Below are positions 23,201 to 35,837 of a stretch of DNA of 64,000 bases, in pieces (positions within the stretch are counted from its first letter, which is position 1; every line of letters starts with the position of its first letter). A program made the position numbers and the translations under genes. This DNA comes from Linum tenue (taxonomy: Eukaryota > Streptophyta > Magnoliopsida > Malpighiales > Linaceae), in NCBI GenBank assembly GCA_946122785.1, contig CAMGYJ010000002.1, positions 62,893,703-62,957,702 of the forward strand, read 5' to 3'. The notes under the pieces were generated by a model. That model saw only the letters and a list, made by a program, of their open reading frames with translations. It made no database searches and had not been told where the DNA came from.

Positions 23201-25975
23201 ATAAAAAACGATATGACAACTTTATCCGGAGCTTGCAGGTCTCACTCCCTCCAGAAGCACTTGAACCTCATTGGACAAGTGCTATGAGGAAATCATGGAG
23301 TATGAAGTTGAGGTCCATCTCATCAGCCGAAGAGCAACTTCAGGTTTGTTGGCCATCTTTCCTGAATTCCTGTCCCTTTAAGCTCAAATGCTTTCGATTT
23401 TACTCCAACTGTTGGCGAGTTGGCAACAAAAGCAACAAGTAGGTTCGAACCTAATAATGTTACTGTTTGTTGTCTGAAATTCACCTGGAGGTCTGAGGAC
23501 TGTAACTCTCAGACTTCATTTCTGCAAAACTGAAAGTGACTATTTTGTAAAAATGCCAAAGTTACGTGACTATTTTAGATAATTACCCATCAAATAGGTG
23601 AAACTGACTGAAGGTTGCTCTATGTTCAAATAACCATCTAGTTTATCCTAAGCAATTTTGAATCGATATGTTGTATGACTTAAAAGTTGGTAAAAGCTTT
23701 TATTTTGTTAATGAAACAACAGAGGTTTGCATCACCTGCCATCATTTCTGTCCATCTTCAAACTCACACTGTAGCTGCTCTTCTTGTCACATTTTCTAAA
23801 CCCTAAACCACAGAAATATGAGCAGGGTTTTGTGTCTGCAGGCTTTGACTTTATTGGAAGCTGCTGTAAGGAAGGATTATCTGTCCTCTAACTTTGAAAC
23901 CACAAGTGAACTGCTAGGATGGTCTGATCCACTGGGATTTTCTACTGCTATTTCAAAAAGTATGGATACGGTTCCTATACTTCCATGGTTGCCACGTACA
24001 ACAGCAGCTGCAGCTTTAAGAATAATGGAATTCGATGCATCTATCTCCTACATTCTCCAGCAGAAAGTTGAATTCCAGAAGGATAAAGTTGCTGGGGACT
24101 TCAATGTAAGTGTTCAGTTTGGCCTGCATTACAATTTGTTCACTTCTTACATGCATTTCTAAGGGAGAGTGGATCCGGTTCAATCTTTCTTAGGAATAAT
24201 ATGTTGGCGTATTAAATTTGTTTTATTTACTTGGTCACAATCTGTAGTGCTATTGTTATGCATAATTTAAGTCACCTCCAAAACGTAGGTGTTGAATTTG
24301 GATGTCCTGGCCTTTGAGATCATGTAGTGGTAATAACGAATCGAGCAAGGAGAATTAGCAAATTCAATAAGCTTCTAGAACTTTTGCTTCTTTTTTTAAT
24401 AACTTGAAGGTAGTGATAGAATAATTACTAGAGGTGGCATATGGGTCGTTTGGTTTCCCCGGTTCTGAAACTGATGTGTTTGTGATCAATACATCACATG
24501 TATTGATGAACTTGGTGTTGTTGTAGGTTACTACTTTTGGTACCTAGAATCTAGAATTGTGTTTTCAACGATGAAAATGAAAGTAAATTTTTAACATAAA
24601 TGCCACTTTTGCCCATTCTTTTCAGTCCAAAAGATACTTTATAAAGAATAAAACTTGAAAAAAGACACAATCACAACTGAACAATTTCAACAATCTCAAC
24701 TAAAATCGGAGATTCTGTGACATCACGCAAACAATACATTTATAGTATGTGCATAAAACTCAAAAATCAAAATAACAACAAACAATACAATCTCACTAAA
24801 ACGACAACAAAAGGAGAAACCAAACAACCAAATGTGAAGACTTTAAATACTTAGGTACTTACTGTAAAAAAAAAATACTTAGGTACTTATTGTAAAGTTT
24901 TTGACAGAAAATCTTGTGCGTTTTATGGAAGTTTAGGGACTAAAGTGTAAGAAAGATGTATAGGTACTAAATACTATTGTTCAGAAACCCATTAACTCAA
25001 CCCTACCGACGTACCTCATGGATTCGGGCCAATATGGGGTTGGGTTAGATGGGTTTTAAGTGGCTTGGGATGGTTTGTGGGTTTGGGTTGATATTTGCCA
25101 CCTCTAACATGAATTAGTAATTGCTTGATGCTATGCTTTCTGGTAATCATATGTTTCCCAAATTTCAGAAGCTTGCTTCCACCAAGTATGCTGTGGTCAA
25201 CAGCTCAAACCATAATCAAGCCTCTGGAACTATCCCTCAAGCTGGATCATATCAAGATGAGAGTTGGATCGATGTTGGGAATGGACTCGGTATTGGCTTC
25301 AGCAATGAACGAGGGAATCGTGGAAGGAGCCGCGGACGAACAACTCATAATACAAGTTCTCATCAGAGAAATATCACTGGCCCGAGATCAGGCTCCCGCA
25401 AGTTAGCATCTAGCAGCGAGGGGTTATTGGCATGGAAAGGGCGACCTCGTGCCCGGGGTGGTCGTAAGCGTGGTCGCCGCAGTGCAAGAAGTCGGCAGAG
25501 ATCATCAGCCAAGATAACAACTGTCGGACTCCCTGAAAGAGAGATTCCACAAGGAACCTTGTATAAGAAGCAAAGAGGAGACACCAGCAGAGAAGAAGAA
25601 TGGAATATTGAAGAAACTGGATTTCCTGTGGTGGATGAAATGGAAAATGGCAGTAGTTCTGAGAGGTCAGATTATGATGACGATGGAAATGGGCAACAAG
25701 TCGTAGATGATGATTTCTACCACGACGATCTGGTGGCAGCTGATGACTATGCCAGTGGCGACCTTGCTGGTAAAACTGGTGAGTTTCAGTTGCTGAGTGA
25801 TGATGATTTGGAAGTGAATGAAGATGGGGAAGAAGAGGAAGAAGAGATTGATGAATCTGGAGATGGAGGTGGAGAAATGGACATCGATGGGTACATAAAT
25901 GCAGATTCCGATGACGGAATTCAGGATCGAGACAGAGACTCAGATGGGACAGCGTCATCAGGTTTCAGTGACTAG
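14238..25975 (+). CDS. RLT: RINGLET (RLT1/RLT2-like) homeodomain-DDT chromatin factor
   Basis: Eighteen exons join in frame: 14238-14379, 14798-15289, 16924-17012, 17583-18014, 18083-18172, 18251-18415, 18488-18710, 19015-19115, 19718-19804, 19923-20075, 20162-20317, 20656-20865, 20959-21636, 21713-22258, 22533-23150, 23239-23343, 23842-24105, 25169-25975. They give about 1785 aa (Arabidopsis RLTs are about 1700). Domains: homeodomain about 31-88 (LQMWFCHRRLKDRK recognition helix); Arg/Glu coiled coil about 385-510; DDT about 579-635; HARE-HTH about 753-825; WHIM1 about 965-1030; second WHIM/WSD motif about 1145-1235; an RG-rich then very acidic tail. RLTs bind ISWI remodelers CHR11/CHR17 through the DDT/WHIM region, space nucleosomes and help repress early flowering (established). 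All introns use GT-AG and there are no internal stops. The start is doubtful: 14238 is the only upstream in-frame ATG but lies in MITE-like sequence, whereas relatives usually start just before GGSEG. Confidence 0.93.
24429..25106. mobile_element. hAT-like element in the last RLT intron, with a nested MITE
   Basis: The ends are tagaggtggca on the left and tgccacctcta on the right, an inverted pair typical of hAT-type MITEs. I could not find an 8-bp duplication. Within it, gtcgtttggtttcc (about 24446) pairs with ggagaaaccaaac (about 24815), suggesting a second MITE nested inside. The RLT reading frame is unaffected because this is intronic. Confidence 0.6.
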
Positions 25976-26444
25976 ATTCAAGATTTACTGAGAATTAGAT
26001 AAAGGCAGGCAGCTTCTAGGAATTGTTGTAATCTCTTACTGTTGTACTAACTCCATTATGTAGAATCGCTGAACTTGTAGTTGGTCATGAATATATCTAG
26101 AATGAGGAAATTGTGCATAGCTGACAGCACCCTGTCTTTCAAAATTGAATCATCATTTTAAGAACCAAGAAACCACAATGCATATCTCGCTGCTACAGCC
26201 TACTGCTTCTATTCGGCAGGGTACCTACGAATTTTCAGCAAGGACACGGGCATACAAGGACCCATTTATTGATGAAAAACATGAAGTAGCGCTAATCAGC
26301 CACCAAATTGTATCGCCATGATCGGTCCAGGATTCACACTACTACATGCTCTGAGCTACCCCAAACCATAAGTAAACAAACAAAGTAGCTCTCAAAACAA
26401 GAATGTAGATTTGGAATATTCACAATCATATGCCTGTTTCTTCC
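25976..26444. other. Convergent 3' ends of RLT and the DnaJ gene
   Basis: Only 469 bp separate the two stop codons, so this interval must hold both 3' UTRs and polyadenylation signals. No other feature is seen. Confidence 0.6.
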
Positions 26445-28643
26445 TCAAGCGCCAAAGAGCTTCTTGATGCCAGCCTTCTGCTCTGAGGTTAGCCGTGCAG
26501 GGAACCTGATACTGAACTTGATCCTCAAGTTTCCTCTCCTCGGGGGATCTTTAGGGATTGGCATCCCTTCCCCGGTGACAACTTCCTCATACGTCGGATG
26601 AATCACGTTTTTGACCGGAATAGTCAAGCTTCTCCCATCCAAGGTTGTGAGATGGGCAGTGTAGCCGGTCAGCGCCTCTGCCAATGAGATCTTTTGCGAG
26701 ACGACCAAGTCATTTCCATCTCGTGTGAACACACGATGTGGCTTCTCATCAATGACGAAAACCAGGTCAGCAGGAATGATGCCTGGCTGCTCATTACCTT
26801 TCTCGGTGAATGTGATCTTGGTGCCTTTTTTCCATCCTGCCTTTATATCAATGTTTATAATCTCTTCCACCTGCATGGACTTGCTGCAATACATCATAAA
26901 AGAAAGAGAAAACAGTTAGTCGGCAACATTTGACCCGCACCAATGAAGGAGCGTTTGGGCTTCTAATATGCTTGAATATGCTGATTGAGCTGACAGCGAT
27001 ATGGATGTTTGCATTAAGCAATATTCAACCAGCACAAGAAATTCAACTACTCATGATTCAGAGCACAATGCCATATTGATGATTTAGCGATGAAGGTGAT
27101 CTTGAAATTATGCTTCTCCATATTAATGGTACCCCTTAGTTCAATCAGTCTTTTTGATCCACCTATCATCTTTGGTATAAGCAATCATTCCAAATCAACT
27201 GAAAAGCCTAGATCAAAGCAAATAACGAGGCAGACTCGGCAGTGACAAACACAGGTGTGGAATACAAACGTTAAAATCTTAAACATATCCTCAGACCTGA
27301 AAGAAGAAACAATTTCTAAAACCATACAGAACCTTATTCAGAAGTCAGCACCTATCATCTTTGGTATAAGCAATCGTTTCCAATCGACTGCAAAGCCTAG
27401 ATCAGAACCAAATAACCAGGCAGACTTGGCAATGACAAACACAGGTGTAGAATACAAACGTTCAAGCCTTAAACAGATCCTCAAAGAGATAACAATTTCT
27501 AAAACCCTACAAAACCTTATTCATAAGTCAGCACCCTCAAGCACAACTCACAAAAGCATCCTAGCTGTTAGTTACCATTGAGAACCGACTGGAATGATTC
27601 TCCAATTCAGGAACTAAGCATAACTACTTGGTAAGTCTAACGCACAAGGTAGAAACTTCTTTGCTTATTTCATATCCAAGGATAACCTAATGCTACCACC
27701 AGAAAGGAAAACAAGAGCTAACAGATAGCAGACACTTTATGGTGAACCAAACTAAAGAAAACCATACTTCGAAACCAAGACAGGAGAGCAAAAAAACGTA
27801 AGAACACACCCTGGTACCGCACTTACTTGCTTGCATCAACTATCTCTCTAGAAATCTTCATCTTCTTGGTAGTACCCTTGTAGAGCTCCTCAAGGCTACA
27901 ATGAAGATTATTCTCAATTGGGGCGGCCTTTCTAGGAGCACTTTGGTGCATTGAACCACCTCCTTCACCATACGATCCAAAGATATTATCACCAAAGAAG
28001 GCACTAGGAAACCTTGTTCCTCTACCTCCACCCATTCCTCCCATCCCGCCCATGCCTCCAAAGGGGCTCGACTGACCAAAAACCTCGGCGAAGATATCAT
28101 CAGCATTACGAGGATTAAATCTGAATGAAGATGGCATCTCTCCCCCGGAGAAGTAAGAAGTTCCACCGGCATTAGGTGGTGGTACTTGACCCTTTAGACC
28201 CTCTTCACCGTATTGATCATACACTGCCCTCTTCTGAGAGTCGCTGAGAACCTGCAAGCAGAGATCAATCAATCAATCGATCGATCGAGAGCAGCTACAG
28301 AAGAGGACAGTATCTCAACAAAAGAAGAGCAAATAAAATACACAAAATTGAGGACGAGATGCTAAAAGTAAACATAACCATGAGGGAAAATAATCCAGAT
28401 CATACCCAGATGAAAAGTTGAGACCTTTATGTGATGAATTCAAGTGCAAGAAGAAAGATAACAAAATTTAGCACGAACCTCATACGCCTCAGAGATTTGT
28501 TTGAACCTGGCTTCGGCATCCTTCTTGTTGTTAGGATTCTTATCGGGATGCCACTTCATAGCGAGCTTCCTATAAGCCTTCTTCAAATCGTCATCGCTGG
28601 CGTTCCTGTCCACTTGCAATATCTTGTAGTAATCAACCCCCAT
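26445..28643 (-). CDS. Type II DnaJ/HSP40 co-chaperone (DNAJB-like)
   Basis: Three coding exons on the minus strand, 28643-28479, 28251-27827 and 26883-26445, join at GT-AG sites to give 342 aa. Residues 1-70 are the J domain, with H32-P33-D34 ([10 protein letters not shown]), which stimulates HSP70 ATPase. About 76-165 are Gly/Phe/Met-rich with [12 protein letters not shown]. The rest is the substrate-binding C-terminal domain ([37 protein letters not shown], ending [20 protein letters not shown]). No cysteine zinc finger, so type II (class B), probably cytosolic or nuclear. Its length matches plant class B DnaJ proteins. The ATG ([10 protein letters not shown]) is the family-standard start. 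A heat-shock element lies upstream. Intron 2 holds a 190-bp tandem duplication. Confidence 0.94.
27160..27536. repeat. 190-bp tandem duplication in intron 2 of the DnaJ gene
   Basis: The block beginning cacctatcatctttggtata recurs with a period of 190 bp (about 27160 and 27350). Both copies carry aggcagactYggcaRtgaca and caatttctaaaacc. They differ at scattered positions and small indels, so the duplication is old. It is wholly intronic. Confidence 0.85.
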
Positions 28644-28887
28644 TGCTCCTTTTTCTTGAATGCCCTCCTTCAATTTGCTGCGTTCGCTAACTATGAGAGA
28701 AGGAACCCCAAAACCCCCGTGGAAAATCAGCCGCAAGAAAGCTTTTAAAGCTGCTTCTTTTCTTTGTTCGCTCTGGAAACTGGCTTTTGCCCTCCCTTTC
28801 CGAAGGGTTCGCGTTGATGTTGCAGTTGTTGTATTTTGGTAGGGCTCTTTGCTTTGCGTTTGGCGCTGATGATTTGAGAAACCAGAG

Positions 28888-28900
28888 GAAGCTTCTGGAA
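28888..28900 (-). promoter_or_regulatory. Heat-shock element upstream of the DnaJ gene
   Basis: The sequence GAAGCTTCTGGAA is a three-repeat GAAnnTTCnnGAA heat-shock element, the site for trimeric HSF. It lies about 245 bp upstream of the DnaJ start codon. A TATA-like stretch (ttatattatc on the minus strand, about 28925) is nearby. Heat induction is expected from this context (inference). Confidence 0.6.
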
Positions 28901-28920
28901 ACAACTCACCCACTCCGTAT

Positions 28921-30608
28921 TCGATAATATAACTCGTCGACTTCTCTTTCTTTCTAGCTCAAGGAAAATGTCTTTTTTTTTTCTCGGCCACGAGTTTTTT
29001 CTTCTTATTTTACGGTTTAAACTTTAAACCAAGGTTGTTAAAGCCATATCGGACCTCCGGTTGGACTCGATTCGATCTAAATTGGGCTTCAAAACGATTT
29101 TTAGAAAGCCCTCCGGTCTGATCTCTAAAGAGAAAGAAAAAGAGAGGGGGAAGGGAGGAAGAGAAAAGAAGGAGGTGAGATGGCGGGTGGATCATGGAGG
29201 TTATAATTTATTTTGTGGATAATAAATTTTTAACCCCGCCGGAATCTTCCATACCCAGAGATCGAAGTCGAAGTCGAAGTCTTTGAGAAGATCAAAACAC
29301 CCCAAATGACTGCAGTTATTCCCAGAGAAGGATCAACCAGCCGTCTCCAGAAACGCTAGGCGGGTTAAGAAGGAATCAACCAACTCCATCTGCAACTCAT
29401 TCAGGCATCTGAAGGTCGGATTTGCGGCGTAGCGGGTGGACAATGGTGGTGGGGAATTAGGGATTTGGAGGGGTGGGGGGAGGTGGGAAGGAAGAAGAAG
29501 AGTGAGAAGTGGAGGTGGGATTGATCCCTTTTTCCGCGATTGAGATGTGCGGTGTGAGATTTGGGTGGAAAAAAGGCAAAAGAAGATGGGGAAGGAATTC
29601 CCGATTTCCCAAACAAAAAAAGAAACCCAAAAATTTTTCTAGAACCCCAAAAAAATTCAACCCACGCAATTACGATTAGGGATTGAATTCGGAGGAAACG
29701 TTGGGGAATAATAATAAATAAAAAGTAGTAATAATAATAAAAGGTAGAGTATTAAAGAGCAGTCAGATGAAGCTGATGATGATGATGATGGTATTTGAAT
29801 TAACGCCCAGGAAGAGAAATGTTGTAGGACGACATACGAACCACCACCTCCGCCACTGTTTCTTGCGATCCTCCCCATCCTCGTTTCCCCCAAATTCTTT
29901 TCCTCCTTTTATTTTTCTTTTTATTCTTTTTATCTAGCAGTCCGGAGCCGAGGAGGTTTGATTGATTCGGCTGGGCTGCTAAAAGGAAATGAAAGGAAAG
30001 GAATTCCCTTTTTGATTCGCCGGGGGGGAATTTTAATTTTTGATTTGTTCCTCTTTTCCTTTGTTTTTAGGGTTTTCTTGTTTGTTGTTTTCTGGCCTTC
30101 TCTCTCTCTTTTTCTTTCTTCAGCTGTCTCTTTCTGGCTTTTAATTGTTGGAGTTGGTTGGTGTGACTTTGTGTTGTGCTTGTGATAGAGGTACGAACAG
30201 ATTCTGAGGTTGGGTGTTAATGGTAAATTGGTAATTCTATCAACCGGCCTCTTTCACAACGAACGAACGAACGAGTTCTGTTCGTATTTCTTGACAGTGT
30301 ATAAAATGGTTGCTTCAATTTTTCTTTCTTAGAGAAAATAATATTATATGTTAAATTATTTCGTTACCGAAAAAACGGATGTCCCATTTCTAGCTCGGTT
30401 TTAACTGCGTTTTATTTTTGTCTGGCTACTCTTCTTTCGCATGAATGAATGAAGGAATGGGTTTGACCGTTTGTTGGTGGTGGTGGATGGAGGACTTGTC
30501 AGTTATGAAGGGAAGAAAATTGTTGGACAACTCGGTCAATCGGCTACCGTTGCTAACACCACTACCTGCATTGGAGCGCGTATTACCCATCCTCCAGTTT
30601 AATTTTTA
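28921..30608. other. Intergenic sequence with MITE remnant and leader-like tracts
   Basis: At 29030 the sequence caaggttgttaaagcc looks like one end of the CCGG-rich hAT MITE family. 29771-29790 is a GAT microsatellite. 29900-30190 is T-rich with several ctctctct tracts and resembles a 5' leader, but no downstream protein was found. The minus-strand frame at 29657-29893 (poly-Gly, poly-Ser, poly-Leu) is low complexity and not a convincing gene. Confidence 0.4.
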
Positions 30609-31794
30609 GGAAAAATACAGTTGTATATTCACAACTATTAGGCTTATGACAAATATATCCACATCTATCGAAATACACGAAATATCCAAAAATCAGAAGG
30701 TTGTGTGACAAATCTATCCACTTTCCGTCTGAAACTATAACGGCGTGTTAGACGGCGTTAAATTGACTAACGGAATGCTGAATCGATGTCATCTCACCTG
30801 CCACATAAGCCAAAAAGCAACCAAACTTTACACGTAGATGCCAAATAGGCTAGTTGAATAAAGGCAAAATACAGCCGTATATCCACAACTATCAGGTTTG
30901 TGACAAATATATCCACCACTATCATATTTGTGACAAATATATCCACAACTATCGAAATACACGAAATATCCATTTCCGTCCACTCCGTTAACTCCGTTAG
31001 TTAACTTGATGAACAGACGGTGGATGCTTAGTTGGCGTGTTTCTGACCCCACTGAATGACGTGAATTAAAAGAGATAAAAAAAATTAAAAATCCTAAATA
31101 CTACAGACGGCGAGACTAAAAATCCAACCCAGAAACACGCCCGATAACCACTGATCATCCTCCGATCAACGCCTCCACCACCAAATAACCCTACCCCAAG
31201 CCCAGATTTCGATTCCAGCCACAATCCCCAACCATTGCCTCCCTTTTACTCGATGGCTTCCATGTAGTCGGCGCCATGGTGATACCAAGCTTGAATCTCA
31301 AACAAAAAAAAAGCTTGAATCTAACCAAATCGCCAATAGAGAAGACTGCAGCAGCGAGGTCTAACAGATAACGGTGTAAAGTTTGGTTGCTTTTTGGCTT
31401 ATGTGGCAGGTGAGATGGCATCGATTCAGCATTCCATTAGTCAATTTAACGCGGTCTGACACGTCGTTATAGTTTCAAACGAAAGTGGATAAATTTGTCA
31501 CACAATCTTCCGATTTTTGGATATTTCGTGTATTTCGATAGTTGTGGATATATTTGTCACAAACCTTATATTTGTGGATATACAACTGTATTTTGCCTAT
31601 TTTTTTCTCTTTTAATCCACGTCATTTAGTGCGGTCGGAATCATGCCAACTAAGCATCCACCGTCTGTCCAGTCATCAAGTTAACTGACGGAGTGGACGG
31701 AGTGGACGGAAATAGATATTTCGTGTATTTCGATAGTTGTGGATATATTTGTCACAAACCTGATAGTTGTGGATATACAGCTGTATTTTGCCTA
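30609..31794. repeat. Interleaved inverted repeats (A-B ... A'-B')
   Basis: Segment A (30609-30833) is inverted at 31374-31599 and segment B (30862-31081) at 31603-31794. A and B both begin with the same block, aaaatacagYYgtatatYca, followed by aaatacacgaaatatcca. The order A, B, A-inverted, B-inverted is not a simple palindrome. It suggests two overlapping foldback or TIR elements of one family, or one element with duplicated ends. The spacer 31082-31373 has no recognisable protein. Confidence 0.85.
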
Positions 31795-34700
31795 ATTTTT
31801 ATATCATTCACAAGCATAGTACTTCTCTCTTATTAATATTATCACTAGTTTTGCTTTCGGCCAATTGGCTGATTATATGTTTTGAGTTGAACATTCAATC
31901 TAGGGCTAGGAATCTAGATCAAAGCATATGACAAACTGCGTTTTAGATCGTACCGTACGGTGATTCTGACCGTAAAACTATGAATATAATTTGATCTGGT
32001 TCATGGTCTACCTCTTTAGTTTACGGCCTGGGACTATTTGTTCTGGTCTAGATTGTGATTAATCGCCCAGACTGTGAGCCCAATAACTGCTAGTCTACTG
32101 GTATGGGGTTGTGTGGTTGCAACAGAGACCCACTCCCAGGCCCTAGCTCCATCCCACGCAAGGATCAATTTCCCCGATGGCCCTAATCTTATCCGTCATC
32201 CACTGGCCAAATTGCGAGAGGCAAAGGAAAAAACCTCGCTCCCACTCGTCTTGAGCCCTCGACGGTGGACGCCTCCCAAGTCCCAACCCCTATCTGTCGG
32301 CGTGGAATGTCCAATCAACAGACGACAACCATCAATCACGAGCATCGAGCATCAATCTCCAAAGATGGCCCTCCCACTATCGCGACAGTCGACGAGCTGC
32401 CTCTCCCTTCCCTCCAATCTATGGTCAATGGTCCAGACCGTACCGTACAAGTGTGGTCTGATCTGGATTGTATTGTATATGGTCTAGGCTATGGTCTCTG
32501 TACTAGCCTCTCGGCCTGGACCGCATACTGTATATATGGTGGTCTTGCCTAAAATTGTCATAAAATTGTGTTGAAAATTTCCAACATTTAGCATACATAA
32601 AAATAATTATTCAATTATTTAATTTTGACTCATGCCCTCAATGGTGATGTGTAAAGTCGTATTGTAGGATATTATAGAAATATTTTGTAACCAAGATACT
32701 CAGTTCGTTATCTTATATAATGCACATCAATATATCAGTTTCAATACTTGTCTAACCCTAAAACAATAATTAATGTTAGTTGGATTAAAGCATTCGGAGA
32801 TTTTCTTAGTGAAGATAACTTATCACTTATTCTAGACCCTAATTCTCTTAATCTTAAACCATAATTCTCGAATAAGCGAATGTTGGACTCTAAACTCAGA
32901 TGAGTGAATTCTTTACCCTAATTTTGTAAACCTTAAACACTAAGATCAAGTACATTACGAAAAATAATTGATAACTCTGATTCATTAATATATATATACA
33001 CGGCATTCCATATGAACAATATTATGCCTTAGATAATTAGAATATAGGGTTTAGTCACTCACTCAGAGTATAGTACCATGCCCCTAATTCATGTTCTAGA
33101 TACATGTTATTGTATTAAAAGTATGTTGTAGATCAAAATTCATCGACGGTACCATAGAGTTAGCTGTACATATACATTATTTATTGTTACATTAGCCAAT
33201 GATGTTTGACTTATTGTTCAAGATATTTAGTCTCTTACTTCTATACTTATGATTTTCAATCCTTAATGCAATTATTAGCCAATGGTTTGGTTCATTTACT
33301 TCTAACATTGAAATGTTTCCTTGCGAAAAACCATTGCACTCCTAGAACTAATTTATGATCATAGCTAGATCATCAATGTCAAATGTTTTAATTGAAATGA
33401 AAATTTGTAAACCACTTTCAAAAATAATTCTTGTACTCTCACAAAGTTATGTAAACTAATAAATTTTTAAGTTGCAACACAAGACTTAAACTCTAAATTT
33501 ATTATTCGATTCTTGATTGAGATTTTTGTGATTTTGAGAACTCACTTAGTTAATTTATAAAGCTAAGTATATCAAGAATAAATATTATGTAAAACCAAAA
33601 AGTTATTTGACATTTGGAGAATGACCTATTGTAGTGGATAAGCCCTATGATTTTGAGATGTTCAGTTATTGTTTAGTTTGATTTAAGAGATACAACAAAT
33701 TTGTTGTAGTCTAATTGGTTAGAAATATTGGGTTTTGGTTGAAAGACATAGGCTCAAATCTCAGTAATGAAGATCTTTTACGAAAAGATATTTAAGTATT
33801 ATTTGCAATTACAAATGTTCCCCTATAAAATGAAGAAAAGTAGACAAAAGTCTACTATATATTACTAGAGATATGGTTATCAAACCACAATGGAATGGAA
33901 ACCCTTTCTTTTCTAGAATTTGCGTACTCCCACCACTCCCCTCTCCTCATGAGAAAGCTCGTCGCCGCTAGCGACGGCTTTGCTATCCTCACTCCCATGG
34001 AGTCCTGAATGATCTAGATGTACTCGCCAACTTTCTACGATGCTTGTACCACCAGCGGTATCCTCAGTTGCGGTCCTACTCGCATGGTCGTCCTCCTCTT
34101 GACCTCGTCAAGTGTAATATGCATATCCCAAAATGTAAGAGGTGGAAATTATCCTTATGTGTCGTTGATATGAATAGAAACAACATTTATCGTTGTCATA
34201 ACTCCCAAAGCTCTAGAATATCAATTCCCCTTGGATAGATAATTCAATGAACATGTTTCATTCCCCTTGGATTAACTTGAATCCCATGTTAATAGTGACT
34301 GCAGATTTCGGGTTCAATCGATAAATGGATGAAATTCCTCACTGCTAAGGTTTAAGGCATTTTTCTTTGGAAATTCGAATATAAGTTGGAATCCGATTAG
34401 GCAAATTCTAATATCATTTGGATTTTTGTAATACTTATTTTCATTCATGGAATCCATTGAGTTACATTACTAACTAATTTATGGGTTACTAACTATAACA
34501 ATTATCAATTTTAGTGTTATAATTAGTGGTTATTACCTCTAACAAATGTCAAGGAACCGACAACAAAAGAGTGTCTAGTTAGGTTGGTAGTCATTTTAAT
34601 TCTGATTGAACAATATTATTTCTTTTTATGAGATTATCCTCATAAGGCCCCGACTTCAAATTAAGTATATGGGGGTGTCATTTCTTGCACTTTGAGAGCT

Positions 34701-34900
34701 CCCAATCCTTGATTCTTTGTTATGCTTGTGTTCTTTGTTGAATATGAAAGTCTTGTAATAATAGTGGTTTAGAGTTTTCTCAATCACATGTTCGTCCTTT
34801 ATTTGCCTAATACGCTCTCCAGTTTTGTGTTTTGCCTCTTCGGTCCCTCGTGCTTTTGTTACCCCCCCCCCCCCTTTTCCCGCTCAGTGGCTTACCCTCC
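31795..34900. other. Repeat-derived and AT-rich intergenic sequence
   Basis: 31940-32550 holds several short gaccgtaccgtac/gtctgatctgg motifs in both orientations, suggesting an old terminal-inverted-repeat element; the 137-aa frame at 32074-32487 inside it matches nothing known. 32560-33880 is AT-rich with no gene. 33900-34240 contains short GC-richer pieces without a recognised protein. 34863-34875 is a poly-C run. I see no functional gene here. Confidence 0.4.
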
Positions 34901-35282
34901 TGATGACTCCCTGAAGATCTTTTTGTTGCTCCGTCGATCAAGGTGATTGCTTGCTTGTTGGGTCTGGTTGTTCGTGGTTCTAACACACATGCTAGCTATT
35001 TTCAAAGTCCTTTCATTGTGCATATTCCATCTTCTTCCGTGTAGAGCGTCTTGCAGTTCATGATGCCATCTTAGTAGCAATCTCCAATTTGCTTGTGGTA
35101 GTAGTTTTTTTTCTTTAGAGTGGTTCCCTGAATCACTTTCTGGGTTGCCCATACAGTGGCACATAAAATCCTATTGATTTTTTATTTTTGTTAGAGTTGC
35201 TTGTAGTCTACCTATTGTAGGCTTTTATGTTGAAGGGTGTATATGGGTTGAGGGTGTTCTTTCTTTAGCCTTTTTTCTTTGA
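34901..35282. other. Unassigned sequence, possible retroposon fragment
   Basis: A minus-strand open frame at 34892-35164 (90 aa) has no recognised relative. The plus strand towards 35270 (gttgcttgtagtctacc, ending in a T-rich stretch) has the look of a LINE 3' UTR, but no reverse transcriptase or target duplication was found. Confidence 0.25.
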
Positions 35283-35834
35283 CAATGGTTTTCAAACGAT
35301 TATTATGTTGGCCAGTACAACTAGATTCGATCGGTATTGCACAAAAACTTACCAAAAGACTATCGATATAAAGTTTTATTCAAAATTTAAAAATAATAAA
35401 AATTTATAAAAAATGAGATAAGAGTGATCGACTAGAACGGTCAATTTCTAGTAAACAAAATGATGTAATTTTTGTGGAATTAACTAATAAGAGGGGGAAA
35501 TTGGTGGATTCAAGTATGAACATGTAAATATTGATATTATCCATTGAATTTAAATATAAATATTTGGATAATGATGTTAAATATTGCATTTAAATATGAT
35601 AATTTATCATTTTAAATAATATAGTAATTTATTTAAATATGAATGAAGATTATAAGTTGTTTTTCTTAAGAAAAATTATATAAACGCACAATTTATTTGG
35701 TGTGAGTGATTTCTCACTTCTCCATACGTTATGTTAAAAACGACATAAACCGACATATAAACTGTTTGGACCTTGGTTTGGACCATACCACTTGCTAAAC
35801 TGACGTAACAGTATACACTGATTTGACGATGTTG
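35283..35834. mobile_element. Diverged copy of the CCGG-rich hAT MITE family
   Basis: The left end is caatggttttcaaacg. The right end (accacttgctaaactgacgt, then tttgacgatgttg) aligns with the right end of the MITE at 4151-4535 (actacttgctaaaccggc, then tttgacaaccttg). No intact target duplication remains. It abuts the palindromic element at 35838. Confidence 0.65.
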
Positions 35835-35837
35835 GAA

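Noticed and set aside
25410..25958. 182-aa minus-strand ORF, His/Leu-rich
   Set aside because: Antisense shadow of the acidic RLT C-terminal exon.
29657..29893. 78-aa minus ORF with poly-Gly and poly-Ser
   Set aside because: Made of a GAT microsatellite and homopolymer stretches, with no homolog recognised.
32074..32487. 137-aa ORF
   Set aside because: Lies in repeat-like gaccgtacc sequence, an alternative frame overlaps it, and no domain is recognisable.
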